Assembly (NCBI RefSeq): GCF_902459665.1
Contig: NZ_CABPSL010000007.1
Location: 168,752-232,751 of the forward strand
Reading direction: 5' to 3'
Source of the DNA: Pandoraea cepalis
Lineage (GTDB): Bacteria > Pseudomonadota > Gammaproteobacteria > Burkholderiales > Burkholderiaceae
DNA length: 64,000 nucleotides
The position numbers and the translations under genes were made by a program. This document shows, in pieces, positions 35,840 through 44,675 of this stretch. Below the pieces are notes generated by a model, which worked only from the letters and a program-made list of their open reading frames with translations, was not told the DNA's origin and did no database searches. Position 1 is the first letter of the stretch. Every line of letters starts with the position of its first letter.

Positions 35840-37120
35840 TCAATCGACTTTCAGGCGTTTCGCCGCTATCAAGGCGAAGCCGCTTATGACGGCAATGGCG
35901 AATAGATACGCTGCCGGCATCATGGGGTTTCCGGTCTTGCTGATCAGCAGGCTGACAATAAGCGGTGTTATCCCGCCGAACAGCGTCTGGGAAGCGACGT
36001 AACTTATCGAAACGCCCGTGGTTCTGCGTGCGACAGGGAAAAGCTGACTAAGAACAGACCCGGCGGGCGCGTAGTAGAAGCTGTAGAAGACAAGGCCCAT
36101 CGCCGCTTGCACCAAAACCAAAGTGCCGACCGACGGGTGGGCGTTGAGCAATAGAAACGCCGGGTAGATGCCGAACGCGCCAACCGCAAGTGCGATCGCC
36201 ATGACACGAATCGCGCCGAAGCGATCGGCCAGATATCCGCCGAGCAGGGGAAATAGGGTACTGACCAGTCCGCCGCCGATTCCCCCGATGAATGCCGAGG
36301 TCGCGGGCAAGTGGAGTTGCGTGATGGCATAGGTCGGCATGTAGATATTGACGTAGCTGGCAACGTTTCCACTGCAAACGATGCCTGCCCCGACGATCAA
36401 GCGCCATTTGTCATTCCGAAAGGTGTCGGACAGAGGACGACTGCTCGGCGAGACCGCCTCGAACTCTGGCGATTCGTTGACGTTCCGGCGAATGTAGTAC
36501 GCGACCGGAGCAATGAGCAGACCGATAAAGAAAGGAATTCGCCAACCCCAACCTTGGAGGGCAACTGGATCCAGGCGATTGTTCAGGACGTACGCAAATA
36601 CTGACGCGGCGACGATGGCGGCACCCGTGCTTGCAAACTGGAAGCTGCCGAAGAACGCGCGCTTTGCCGAATTCTGCTCGGTGAGGTACGAGTTGGCACT
36701 GCCGAACTCACCGCCCGCGGAAAAGCCTTGAATCAGCCGCGCGATGACCAACAACACCGGCGCCGCAATGCCGATCTGCGCATATGTCGGCAGTACCGCC
36801 GTCATGAAGGTGCCGATAGCCATGAGCGTCGAGGAGAGGACCAATGCTGCCCGACGTCCTGCCCGATCGGCGTAGCCGCCGATCATGATCGCGCCCAGAG
36901 GCCTGATGAGGTACGACGACGCGAACGTCAATAGTGTCAATACCATCGAGGCTGATGGATCTTGCGTCGGGAAGAACAGTTTCGACAGCACAACCGCGAA
37001 GCTGGCATAGAGGAGCAGGTCGTACCATTCGAAAAACGTGCCGATGGTCGCGGCCACTATTTCTCGCGTTTTCGACTTCGAACGCGTCGTCTCTCGTCTT
37101 TGAGTTATATCGAGATGCAT
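35840..37120 (-). CDS. MFS transporter, metabolite:H+ symporter (MHS) type
   Basis: A 426-residue 12-helix carrier of the MHS branch (KgtP, ProP, ShiA relatives), which imports organic acids or zwitterions with protons. Branch hallmarks are TIGTFFEWYDLLLYASFA in helix 1, GGYADRAGRRAAL (motif A) and RLIQGFSAGGEFGSANSYLTE in helix 4-5. In this locus a plausible cargo is a dicarboxylate such as 2-oxoadipate or a betaine-like amino acid. The ATG at 37120 lacks a clear ribosome site, and TATAAG stands a few bases upstream, so the mRNA may be leaderless or nearly so. Diverges from the LysR gene across a long palindrome. Confidence 0.88.
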   Translation of the reverse strand: MHLDITQRRETTRSKSKTREIVAATIGTFFEWYDLLLYASFAVVLSKLFFPTQDPSASMVLTLLTFASSYLIRPLGAIMIGGYADRAGRRAALVLSSTLMAIGTFMTAVLPTYAQIGIAAPVLLVIARLIQGFSAGGEFGSANSYLTEQNSAKRAFFGSFQFASTGAAIVAASVFAYVLNNRLDPVALQGWGWRIPFFIGLLIAPVAYYIRRNVNESPEFEAVSPSSRPLSDTFRNDKWRLIVGAGIVCSGNVASYVNIYMPTYAITQLHLPATSAFIGGIGGGLVSTLFPLLGGYLADRFGAIRVMAIALAVGAFGIYPAFLLLNAHPSVGTLVLVQAAMGLVFYSFYYAPAGSVLSQLFPVARRTTGVSISYVASQTLFGGITPLIVSLLISKTGNPMMPAAYLFAIAVISGFALIAAKRLKVD

Positions 37121-37272
37121 GGTCTTATAGTAAGTAGTTCAACTGGATTGCACCGACCCGTTCAGAGCACGGAGTCGATGGACGTTTGCACCGACGGGCT
37201 GTCTACCAACTGCCATTCGAGTGCGACCAAAATAGCACGGCAAATTCGCGGTAAATAGTTGATTTTTTAACG

Positions 37273-37299
37273 CAACATGTGCATCTGATGCACATGTTG
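37273..37299. promoter_or_regulatory. Perfect 27-bp palindrome between the MFS carrier and lysR genes
   Basis: Two exact 13-base arms, CAACATGTGCATC and its reverse complement, flank a single central T. It lies 153 bases upstream of the carrier start and 121 bases upstream of the LysR start. No T tract follows on either strand. A dimeric or tetrameric regulator site is the simplest reading. Confidence 0.7.
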
Positions 37300-37419
37300 T
37301 TGGCGGAATGGTCCGGGAACTGTAAAGTTTGGATAATCCACTGACCGACGCGTTTTCGCGCCGTAGTGATGTCGTTCACCCCGTTTGGTCAGCGCGCTGC
37401 GCCCGCGCCAGGAAGCAAC

Positions 37420-38334
37420 ATGAAGGAAAACCATACAACGCTGCCCCCCATGTTGCCTCTTCGTGCCTTCGAGGCAGTTGCGCGCTTAGGGGGTGTGACC
37501 GCAGCGGCGGCAGAGTTACACGTGACGCACACAGTCATCTCCAAGCACTTAAAGCAGTTGGAGGACTTCCTGGGCGTCAAGCTCACTACGCGAGACGGAC
37601 GCCGGATCGCGCTGACGCCCTCGGGTCAGGCCTATGCGATGCAGCTCATCGCAGCCTTCTCCTCGGTTCGCCAGGCCACTCGGTCGCTCACAAGATCAGA
37701 GTCGGCAAACGATGTGATCGTGACCGTCAGTCCAGCGTTTGCGACTCGATGGCTTTTGCCCCGGCTAGAGAAACTCAAGGCGGCATTTCCAGACCTCCGC
37801 ATTCACGTTGACATGTCTTACGCCTATCGTGATCTGGACGGTGGCGATGCCGATGTCGCGGTCCGGCACGGGAATAAGCACCTCGAGGGTCTTGTGTCGC
37901 TCGAGGTGTGCCACGACAGCATGGTGCCTGTCGCTGCGAAAGGCTCAATTGGCGCCGACATGCTTGCCAACCTCGACTTCGGCGGACTCTGCGGAGTCAC
38001 GGCCTTGCAGGAGAACTGGGAACATGGGTGGGCGGAGTGGTGCGAGCGCTTCAAGGATGGCCATGCGGATGCCACCCGTCTGAACGTTCGTCAGTTCCCC
38101 GACAGCAGTTTGGTTTTCGAGGCAGTGAGGGCGGGCTTGGGCATTGGTTTGGTGAGGCAGTCCTATCTTGAGCACGCTGAAGGTGTCGTCACTTTCCCGC
38201 ACCTATCGATCCCGGCGAGGGAGTCGACTTGGGTCGTGATGTCTCGACGGAGTTCGCGTCGAGCGAGTGTTCGGATGATTTCGGAGTGGCTGCAGCAGGA
38301 GTTCCGTCTTTCCAGGATGGCGAGTGAGGCATAA
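37420..38334 (+). CDS. LysR-family regulator, GcvA-like
   Basis: A 304-residue LysR protein. The N-terminus MLPLRAFEAVARLGGVTAAAAELHVTHTVISKHLKQLE is the helix-turn-helix, of the subgroup that includes GcvA and AmpR. The effector domain (about 95-300) shows VTVSPAFATRWLLPRL and the usual GDADVAVRHG. Start 37420 has AGGAAG upstream at 37410-37415; an in-frame ATG at 37366 has no good site. It diverges from the carrier-cupin-oxidase-dehydrogenase run and is the natural candidate for controlling it, probably as a catabolite-sensing activator. Confidence 0.9.
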   Translation: MKENHTTLPPMLPLRAFEAVARLGGVTAAAAELHVTHTVISKHLKQLEDFLGVKLTTRDGRRIALTPSGQAYAMQLIAAFSSVRQATRSLTRSESANDVIVTVSPAFATRWLLPRLEKLKAAFPDLRIHVDMSYAYRDLDGGDADVAVRHGNKHLEGLVSLEVCHDSMVPVAAKGSIGADMLANLDFGGLCGVTALQENWEHGWAEWCERFKDGHADATRLNVRQFPDSSLVFEAVRAGLGIGLVRQSYLEHAEGVVTFPHLSIPARESTWVVMSRRSSRRASVRMISEWLQQEFRLSRMASEA

Positions 38335-38490
38335 CGCTGCCTATGATGAACGCGCCGTCGCGCATGCGCAGCGTGCAGACGCCGCTCGTGATTGAGCGCG
38401 ACCGTCGGCAGCCCGGCGTTCGCGAGCTTGTACGATCGTTCCGTCGGTTTGAAATTTGCGAATTCCTCCTGTGCGTGCCCGCACATTGAG

Positions 38491-39330
38491 TCAGCGTTTT
38501 GCGGGGGAGGGCGCCGGGGATTGATGAAGGCGGCGTTGCAGCGTGTCGCGCAGACGCGCCGCCGTCAGTTCGCCCAAATGCGCTTCGACCAGACGGCCCT
38601 GCGTATCGTAGAACAGCGTGGTGGGCAGTGCGCGCGCGCTCGCTGCCTGCATGGCTTGCGATGCGGGATCAAGCAGCAGATGGTTGAATTCCAGCCCTTG
38701 CGATTGCACGAATGCTTCGACCGTATGCGCGGCTTCGCCCTGATTGATCATCAGGAACGTCACGTCGGGATGGTCCGCTTGGGCCTTCTCCAGTACGGGC
38801 ATTTCGCGACGGCACGGTGGGCACCAACTTGCCCACAGATTGATCACGACGGGGCGGCCACGATAGGCGTCGAGCGCCACGGGCCGGCCGTCGATTGTCG
38901 CGAGCGTTAGAGGCGGCAGCGGCGGTGCGGTGCGCTGCAGGGCGCCCAGCCCAACCTGTGCGGCGCCCCAGAGTGCCACGCCCGCGACGAAGCCGCATAG
39001 CATCGGGCGACGCGCTGACGCATCACGGCGCACACGCCACAGCGCCCAGCCCAGTGCGACGGGCAGCCCGACCCAAACCGTGAAGCCGCCGTCGCCAATT
39101 GCAACAATGGACAGCGGGGCGGCGGCGTAGTCGGGCCACCAGCGCAGCACATAGGCGGCGCGCGCGGCGAGCAGGCCGATGAAGAGCGCGTCGAGCAGCA
39201 GGCTCGCCGCCGTGCGGCGTGCCGTGGCATCTGTGCCGCGCAGGAGGTAGCGCGCGACGAGCCAGGCCAGCAACGCCGCTGCGGCCACGGCGACTGTCGG
39301 TATGGAGAATGGGCCAAGGCTGCGGGTCAT
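38491..39330 (-). CDS. TlpA/DsbE-type membrane-tethered thioredoxin
   Basis: A 279-residue protein with a membrane part (about four helices, residues 8-128) and a periplasmic thioredoxin domain with the active site WASWCPPC (Cys170 and Cys173). The cis-proline is in ALPTTLFYD. Such proteins reduce specific periplasmic thiols and receive electrons from DsbD-type proteins. The multi-helix membrane part is larger than the single anchor of ordinary TlpA. Its start overlaps the dsbD stop by four bases (ATGA), so the two are made together. The layout matches the dsbD2-dsbE2 pair of P. aeruginosa. Confidence 0.88.
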   Translation of the reverse strand: MTRSLGPFSIPTVAVAAAALLAWLVARYLLRGTDATARRTAASLLLDALFIGLLAARAAYVLRWWPDYAAAPLSIVAIGDGGFTVWVGLPVALGWALWRVRRDASARRPMLCGFVAGVALWGAAQVGLGALQRTAPPLPPLTLATIDGRPVALDAYRGRPVVINLWASWCPPCRREMPVLEKAQADHPDVTFLMINQGEAAHTVEAFVQSQGLEFNHLLLDPASQAMQAASARALPTTLFYDTQGRLVEAHLGELTAARLRDTLQRRLHQSPAPSPAKR

Positions 39331-41192
39331 GCGTTCCCCGCTGCGTCGAGATGGCGCAGGAAGCTACGCGCATCCAGCTCGCCGACCATGCGTTGCGCGC
39401 GCACCTCCTGACCGTTCGCATCGATGAGAATGAGCGTGGGCGGGCCGAGCACCCCCCACCGTTTCATCAGAGCCTGATCGATCGCGTCGTTCTTCGTCAC
39501 GTCCGGGCGTAGCACTTGCATCGTCGCCAGGCGAGCCGCGACCTCCGGATCGCCGAACACATTGCGCTCGATGACATGGCAGCTCACGCACCAGTCGGCG
39601 TAGAAGTCGATCAACGTCCATTGCCCCTTCGCGACCGCCTGAGCAATGCGCGCATCGACATCCTCCGCAGACTTGACGCCGATGTAGTTCAATCGCTTGT
39701 CACTCTGCCCGGCCGCGCCATGCGTGACCGACGCGTTCGCCCTTGCGAGAGGACTGAGTACCGCGTCGCTGCCAGACGCGGCGCCCACGAGCATGAGTAC
39801 GGACCAGATGCCGGCCAACGACGACGCGAACAACAGCGTCCATCCTGAGGACTGGCCGCGCATCGTCCATGCCCACGCGCCGAGCCCGACGGCGAGACCG
39901 AGGCCGAGCGCGCCCCACAGCATCAGGCTGACGCTGCCGGGCAGGAAGCGGCTCAACATCAGAATGGCCATGCCCGTCATGACATAGGCGAACGCGATTC
40001 GCACGCGGACCATCCACGCTCCCGGACGCGGCAGAATCCGCGAGCCGAACAGCGCGATGGCCAGCAACGGCAGTCCCATGCCGACACCCAGTGCAAACAG
40101 CGCGAAGCCGCCCATCCACGCGTTGCCCGTCTGACCGATATAGAGCAAGGCGCCGGCCAGCGGGGCCGTCATGCAGGGGCCGACGAGCAGCGCCGAGAGC
40201 AGGCCGAGTGCGGCCGCACCGACGAGGCTGCCGCCGGGGCGCGGCTGCCCGGTGGCGTTGAGTCTATTCGTCACGAACGCCGGCAGACGCAGCTCGAACA
40301 GACCGAACAACGACGCAGCCAGTACCAGGAAGAGCCCCGCGAAGGCGCCGAGCAGCCAGGGTGATTGCAACGTCGCCTGCAAGTTCGCGCCGGCCAAGCC
40401 CGCCGCGACGCCCACCGACGCATACGTCAGCGCCATCGCCAACACGTACGACAGCGAGAGTGCGAGCGCGCGCAACGGCGCCGGACGATTGCCCACGATC
40501 ATCGTCGAGACGATGGGGATCATCGGCAGCGTGCACGGCGTGAAGGCCAGCAGCAAGCCGAAGCCGAAGAACAGCAGCGTGCCTGTGATGGGGCCCAGCG
40601 AGGCGAGTCGTTGCGCTGCCGCCTGGTCCTGTGCGAGAGGCGCAGCGTTATCGGCGGCGCGCGTCGCTGGGATATCAGGGGGAGTCGGCATCCGGGAGGT
40701 GCCGAAGGCAACCGGACTGGCCGAGGTGGGCGGGTTCGCCGGGATGGCTGCGCCTGAGGCCATCCCGGCGGGCAAGGCGATCGTCATCGTTTGCGGGGGA
40801 TAGCAGATGCCGGCGTCGGCGCAGCCCTGCCAGTGCAGCGTTATCGGACCGGGTGTCGTTGCGGGCAGATGTATGCGCAACGCATCTCCGGTATAGATCT
40901 CCGTCTCGCCGAAGAACTCATCGGTGTGTGTCGACCCTGCCGAGAGCGTCAGTGCCACAGGGCTGCCCGACGCATCCTCAGCACGCAGCGAATGACGATA
41001 AACATAGTAGTCCTTGGCAACATGTCCGACGACGTTGAACCGGCCATCAACATGGCCGACCGGGGCAAGCGTTAGTACCTGAGACGCCTCCAGGAATTTC
41101 GGCGCGATCTGCCAGGGCAAGGCATCGGCGGTGCGCGTCCAGCCGATCGCACCGAGAAAAATCACAAACATGAAAAAAGCGCGACGTAGCAA
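39327..41192 (-). CDS. dsbD: Thiol:disulfide interchange protein DsbD
   Basis: Carries electrons from cytoplasmic thioredoxin across the membrane to periplasmic thiol proteins. All three modules are visible in 621 residues: N-terminal domain with CADAGICYPP, an eight-helix core with CTLPMIPI and GPCMTAPLAG, and a C-terminal thioredoxin domain with WCVSC (Cys535 and Cys538). The signal peptide is MLRRAFFMFVIFLGAIG and beyond. Start at 41192 is a TTG with GGGAGAA seven bases upstream; the first ATG (41171) has no ribosome site. Coupled to the TlpA-like gene and divergent from a two-component system. Confidence 0.94.
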   Translation of the reverse strand: MLRRAFFMFVIFLGAIGWTRTADALPWQIAPKFLEASQVLTLAPVGHVDGRFNVVGHVAKDYYVYRHSLRAEDASGSPVALTLSAGSTHTDEFFGETEIYTGDALRIHLPATTPGPITLHWQGCADAGICYPPQTMTIALPAGMASGAAIPANPPTSASPVAFGTSRMPTPPDIPATRAADNAAPLAQDQAAAQRLASLGPITGTLLFFGFGLLLAFTPCTLPMIPIVSTMIVGNRPAPLRALALSLSYVLAMALTYASVGVAAGLAGANLQATLQSPWLLGAFAGLFLVLAASLFGLFELRLPAFVTNRLNATGQPRPGGSLVGAAALGLLSALLVGPCMTAPLAGALLYIGQTGNAWMGGFALFALGVGMGLPLLAIALFGSRILPRPGAWMVRVRIAFAYVMTGMAILMLSRFLPGSVSLMLWGALGLGLAVGLGAWAWTMRGQSSGWTLLFASSLAGIWSVLMLVGAASGSDAVLSPLARANASVTHGAAGQSDKRLNYIGVKSAEDVDARIAQAVAKGQWTLIDFYADWCVSCHVIERNVFGDPEVAARLATMQVLRPDVTKNDAIDQALMKRWGVLGPPTLILIDANGQEVRAQRMVGELDARSFLRHLDAAGNA

Positions 41193-41244
41193 ATCTGTTC
41201 TCCCGCGGAAATCCCTAAGCAGGCAAGAGTGTGGCCTACGCCGA

Positions 41245-41270
41245 TTAACCGAGAGTTAACGAGCGCTAAC
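41245..41270. promoter_or_regulatory. Direct repeats with about 11-bp period in the dsbD/response regulator gap
   Basis: TTAAC at 41245 and 41256 and CTAAC at 41266 stand on one helical face, 11 and 10 bases apart, as OmpR-family regulators prefer. They lie 53 bases upstream of dsbD and about 105 bases before the response regulator. A further inverted pair TTACG/CGTAA (41326-41342) is closer to the regulator gene. Confidence 0.5.
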
Positions 41271-41374
41271 GCTTGGGCCGGGTGTGGTGGATACGCCGAC
41301 ACCCGCGGGATCGCCGTCCAATTCATTACGCAAAGTACGTAACATGGCGCGATATTCACAAGAGGTGCGGAATC

Positions 41375-42040
41375 GTGCGAGTGCTGTTGGTGGAAGACGA
41401 CGACTTGATTGCGAGCGGCATTGTCGCGGGGCTGAACGCGCTGGGAATCGCGGTCGAGCATGCGGCGTGTGGTGCGGCGGCGGTGGCGGCGCATGCGGAA
41501 AACACGTTCGACGCGCTGGTGCTCGATCTGGGTTTGCCCGATGGCGATGGCCTCGACGTCCTGGCCGAGATTCGCGCGATCGAGCGCGACGTGCCCGTCC
41601 TGATCCTGACGGCGCGCGACGGCATCGAGCACCGCATTGCCGGCTTGAATGGCGGGGGTGACGACTACATGGTCAAGCCGTTCGACCTGCGTGAGTTGGC
41701 GGCGCGACTGCATGCGTTGATTCGCCGGGTGCAGGGGCGTGCGGCCCCGATCATCGAGGCCGGGCCGCTGCGGCTGGAGCCGGCGAGCGGACTGGCGTGG
41801 CTCGATGGCGAGCCGGTCGAACTCTCGCGCAAGGAAGTCGACTTGCTGGCGCATCTGGCGAGCTGTCGAGGCCGGTGGCTCACGCCCGACATGTTGCACG
41901 AGCGGCTGTATGGGTTGACCGACCGACTGGGCAGCAATGCGTTGAACGTGCACATTCACAACGTGCGTCGAAAATTGGGGGGCGGTGTCATTCAGACGGC
42001 GCGAGGCCTTGGCTACCGATTGGGATGGACGTTGTCATGA
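41375..42040 (+). CDS. OmpR-family response regulator (DsbR-like by context)
   Basis: A 221-residue response regulator. The receiver domain has the acidic pair EDDD, the phospho-acceptor aspartate in LVLDLGLPDGDGL (about residue 51), the Thr in ILTAR and the Lys in MVKPFD. The C-terminal winged helix ends ALNVHIHNVRRKLGGGVIQTARGLGYRL. GTG start at 41375 with AGAGG upstream at 41361-41365. Overlaps the kinase gene by four bases (ATGA). Divergent from dsbD-tlpA, as in the DsbRS locus of P. aeruginosa, so it probably activates those genes. Confidence 0.93.
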   Translation: MRVLLVEDDDLIASGIVAGLNALGIAVEHAACGAAAVAAHAENTFDALVLDLGLPDGDGLDVLAEIRAIERDVPVLILTARDGIEHRIAGLNGGGDDYMVKPFDLRELAARLHALIRRVQGRAAPIIEAGPLRLEPASGLAWLDGEPVELSRKEVDLLAHLASCRGRWLTPDMLHERLYGLTDRLGSNALNVHIHNVRRKLGGGVIQTARGLGYRLGWTLS

Positions 42041-43446
42041 GTCTTCGGTTGCGTGCGGTGTTGATCGCGGGTGTGGCGCTCGTCGTGCTCTGGGTGGCGG
42101 TGGCGGGGTGGATGATGCGAGGGGTGCAAGCCAATCTTGACCGGACACTCGACGAGCGCCTTGCGATGTCGGCCCGGATGGTGTCGGGACTGTTGGCGCG
42201 AGCTGCGCTGTCGCCGCTTGCCCCGGGTGTTGGCAAGGCTGACTGGGGCGACGTCATTCGTGTGGGCAGCGACGATGGAATTGCGTGCGAGATTCGGTCG
42301 GTGCATGGTGCGGTGCTGGCGCGCACCGAGGGCGGGCCACAGTCGGCCGAGCAATCATTGCCGCTGGGTTTGAGCACCATGGTGTTCGAGGGCAAGCGTT
42401 GGCGCATCTACGTGTTGCAGGACGAACGCGGGTATCAGGTGATGACGGCCGACGGGCTCGACAAGCGGGCCGCGCTCACGGGTGCGTTGCTACGAGCCGT
42501 GGGAGTGCCGTTCATGATTGCGGTGGTGGGTGGTTTGATGGCGTTGTGGATCGGCATTGGACGCGGGTTGTTGCCGTTGGATGCGTTGCGATTGGCGTTG
42601 CGTCGCAAGCACGTCGACGACACGGCGCCCATCGACCTGGGGCGTGCGCCGACCGAGCTGCGCCCGGTCGTCTCGGCGCTTAACGGGTGGCTGGACCGGC
42701 TGACCCAGGCGATGGCGTATCAGCGGGCGTTCACCGATGCGGCGGCACATGAATTGCGCACGCCTTTGACGGCGGTGGACACGCACTTGCAGGTGGCGGA
42801 GCTCACGCAGGGCGAGCCGGCCAGGCGGGCGTTGCATCAGGCGGGGGTGGGCGTGCGTCGCTTGCGGCATACGCTGGATCAGATGATGACGCTTGCGCGT
42901 GCGGAGGCGCCTGAGCATTCGCCGCAGGCGTGCAAGTCGGTGCGCGAGGTTCTGGAGGGCGTTCTTGCCGCGGGGGAGGAGACGGATCGGGGCCCCGTTC
43001 CGCTGCGAGTTGGGTCACTGTCTGAGTGGCGGAATGGGGCCCCGGTCCGTCGTGACGTACCTCGGATCGCATTCAGCATGTCGTGCGAGGATGGGGGCAC
43101 ACCGATCCCTCGTTCGATGCTTGGCACGGCGGTGCGCAATCTCGTGGATAACGCGTTGCGGTATTCCCCGGCGGAGTGTCCGATCGAAGTGACGGTAGGG
43201 ATGGACGACCATCGTCGGCAGTACTGTATCGTCGTGGCGGACCGGGGCCCGGGCCTGGCGCCGGAGCAGGCGATGCGACTGGGTCAGCGTTTCTGGCGTG
43301 GCGATCAGGGGCGGCAGCTGGGTGAGGGGTCGGGTCTGGGGATTTCCATCGTGCAGGCCATCGCCTCGCGCTTTGGCGCCACGCTCGAGTTTACGTCGCG
43401 CGATGGCGGGGGGTTGCTGGCGCGGTTGTACGTGCCCGTTGGCTGA
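42037..43446 (+). CDS. Sensor histidine kinase (DsbS-like by context)
   Basis: A 469-residue membrane kinase. A first helix at about residues 5-28, a periplasmic sensor of about 125 residues with one Cys (IACEIRSVHG), a second helix near 155-175, a HAMP-like stretch, then the phospho-acceptor in AAAHELRTPLTAVDTHLQ. ATPase boxes are NLVDNALRYSP, DRGPGLAPE and GEGSGLGISIVQ. The periplasmic part has no histidine-rich metal motif that I can see; copper sensing is inferred only from the similar P. aeruginosa locus, where a cysteine does the work. Overlaps the response regulator gene by four bases. Confidence 0.92.
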   Translation: MSLRLRAVLIAGVALVVLWVAVAGWMMRGVQANLDRTLDERLAMSARMVSGLLARAALSPLAPGVGKADWGDVIRVGSDDGIACEIRSVHGAVLARTEGGPQSAEQSLPLGLSTMVFEGKRWRIYVLQDERGYQVMTADGLDKRAALTGALLRAVGVPFMIAVVGGLMALWIGIGRGLLPLDALRLALRRKHVDDTAPIDLGRAPTELRPVVSALNGWLDRLTQAMAYQRAFTDAAAHELRTPLTAVDTHLQVAELTQGEPARRALHQAGVGVRRLRHTLDQMMTLARAEAPEHSPQACKSVREVLEGVLAAGEETDRGPVPLRVGSLSEWRNGAPVRRDVPRIAFSMSCEDGGTPIPRSMLGTAVRNLVDNALRYSPAECPIEVTVGMDDHRRQYCIVVADRGPGLAPEQAMRLGQRFWRGDQGRQLGEGSGLGISIVQAIASRFGATLEFTSRDGGGLLARLYVPVG

Positions 43447-43484
43447 TGAGCGACCCATCGCACCTATCCCACCCATCGCACGCG

Positions 43485-44675
43485 TTAAGCCATCGAACTG
43501 AGCGTGCGACGAAACCGTCGCAGTGAGACGGCGAAGAACACGGCGCCGATGAGCGCGAGCGCCATGAACTGCACCCACACCACGCCGATCCCGGCCCCTC
43601 GGAACAGGATCGCCTGACTCAGCTCGACGAAATGCGTGGTGGGCGCGGCCAGCATGATGTCCTTCACCAGCGGAGGCATGCTCTCGCGCGGCGTGTTTGC
43701 GCCCGAGAGCATTTCCAGTGGCAGCAGCACCAGAATCAGCAGCATGCCGAACTGCGGCATCGACCGGGCGAGCGTCGCAAGAAAAATCCCCATCGACGTG
43801 GTGGCGAACAGGTGCAGCGTTGCCCCCAGCAGGAACAGCGCCACCGACCCGCCGATCGGCACATGTAGCGCACCGCTCACGATCAGCCAAAGTGACATCG
43901 CGGCGGCGATCAGCACCACCAATCCCATCGACCAGATCTTCGCCGCCATGATTTCGGTCGGTGTCACCGGCATGACGAGCAAATGCTCGATCGTGCCGTG
44001 CTCGCGCTCGCGAATGAGGGCGGCGCCCGTGAGGATGATCGAGAGCATCGTGATGTTGTTGACGATCTCCATGAGCGCGCCGAACCACGCGCGCTCCAGC
44101 GTCGGATTGAAGCGCACGCGCAACGCCAGATCGATCGGCAATGCGGGGTTCGATCGGTATCGCTGGAGGAACTCGCGCACCTCCGCCGAAACGATCTGCT
44201 GCACATAGCCGCTGCCGGTGAACGCCTGACTCATGCGCGTGGCGTCGACATTGAGCTGGACTTCGGCCGCACGTCCCGCCAGCACGTCGCGCTGAAAATT
44301 CGGCGGAATGTTCAACGCGAACGTGAACGCGCCTTCGTCCATGCCGCGATCGACGGCGTCCGCCGTAATCATGCGCGGCGGGGTGAACTGCGGCGGATAG
44401 AACGCCGAGACGATGCGCTGCGAGAGCGGTGAAGCGTCTTCGTCCACAATCGCGATCGGCGCAAGATGCAATGTGTCGGGCAGTGCTGTCGCTGCGGAAT
44501 AGACCGATGCCGTGAACGTATAGACGATGAGCACCAGCATCGTCACATCGCGCGCCAGACTCCATAGCTCCTTAATGCCGAGCCGATAGATGTTCGCCAG
44601 ATGCCGCGGCCACGGATGCGGGTTCTGCGGGGGTGCCTCGCGACGCGAGGCCGGCGGGAGCGTCGGGCCTGCCAT
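43485..44675 (-). CDS. ABC-2 exporter permease (YhhJ-like)
   Basis: A 396-residue ABC-2-type permease: one N-terminal helix, a large periplasmic domain (about residues 60-190) and five C-terminal helices, as in YhhJ and YbhS/YbhR. The start overlaps the RbbA stop by one base (TGATG). It is the last gene of a four-gene operon. Together with RbbA, which has its own permease half, it would form a heterodimeric membrane unit linked through the YhiI-type adaptor to the outer-membrane lipoprotein. Confidence 0.88.
   Translation of the reverse strand: MAGPTLPPASRREAPPQNPHPWPRHLANIYRLGIKELWSLARDVTMLVLIVYTFTASVYSAATALPDTLHLAPIAIVDEDASPLSQRIVSAFYPPQFTPPRMITADAVDRGMDEGAFTFALNIPPNFQRDVLAGRAAEVQLNVDATRMSQAFTGSGYVQQIVSAEVREFLQRYRSNPALPIDLALRVRFNPTLERAWFGALMEIVNNITMLSIILTGAALIREREHGTIEHLLVMPVTPTEIMAAKIWSMGLVVLIAAAMSLWLIVSGALHVPIGGSVALFLLGATLHLFATTSMGIFLATLARSMPQFGMLLILVLLPLEMLSGANTPRESMPPLVKDIMLAAPTTHFVELSQAILFRGAGIGVVWVQFMALALIGAVFFAVSLRRFRRTLSSMA

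Noticed and set aside
38163..38486. Possible mobile-element remnant after the LysR gene
   Set aside because: The frame overlaps the certain LysR coding sequence and its free part shows no transposase or integrase motif.
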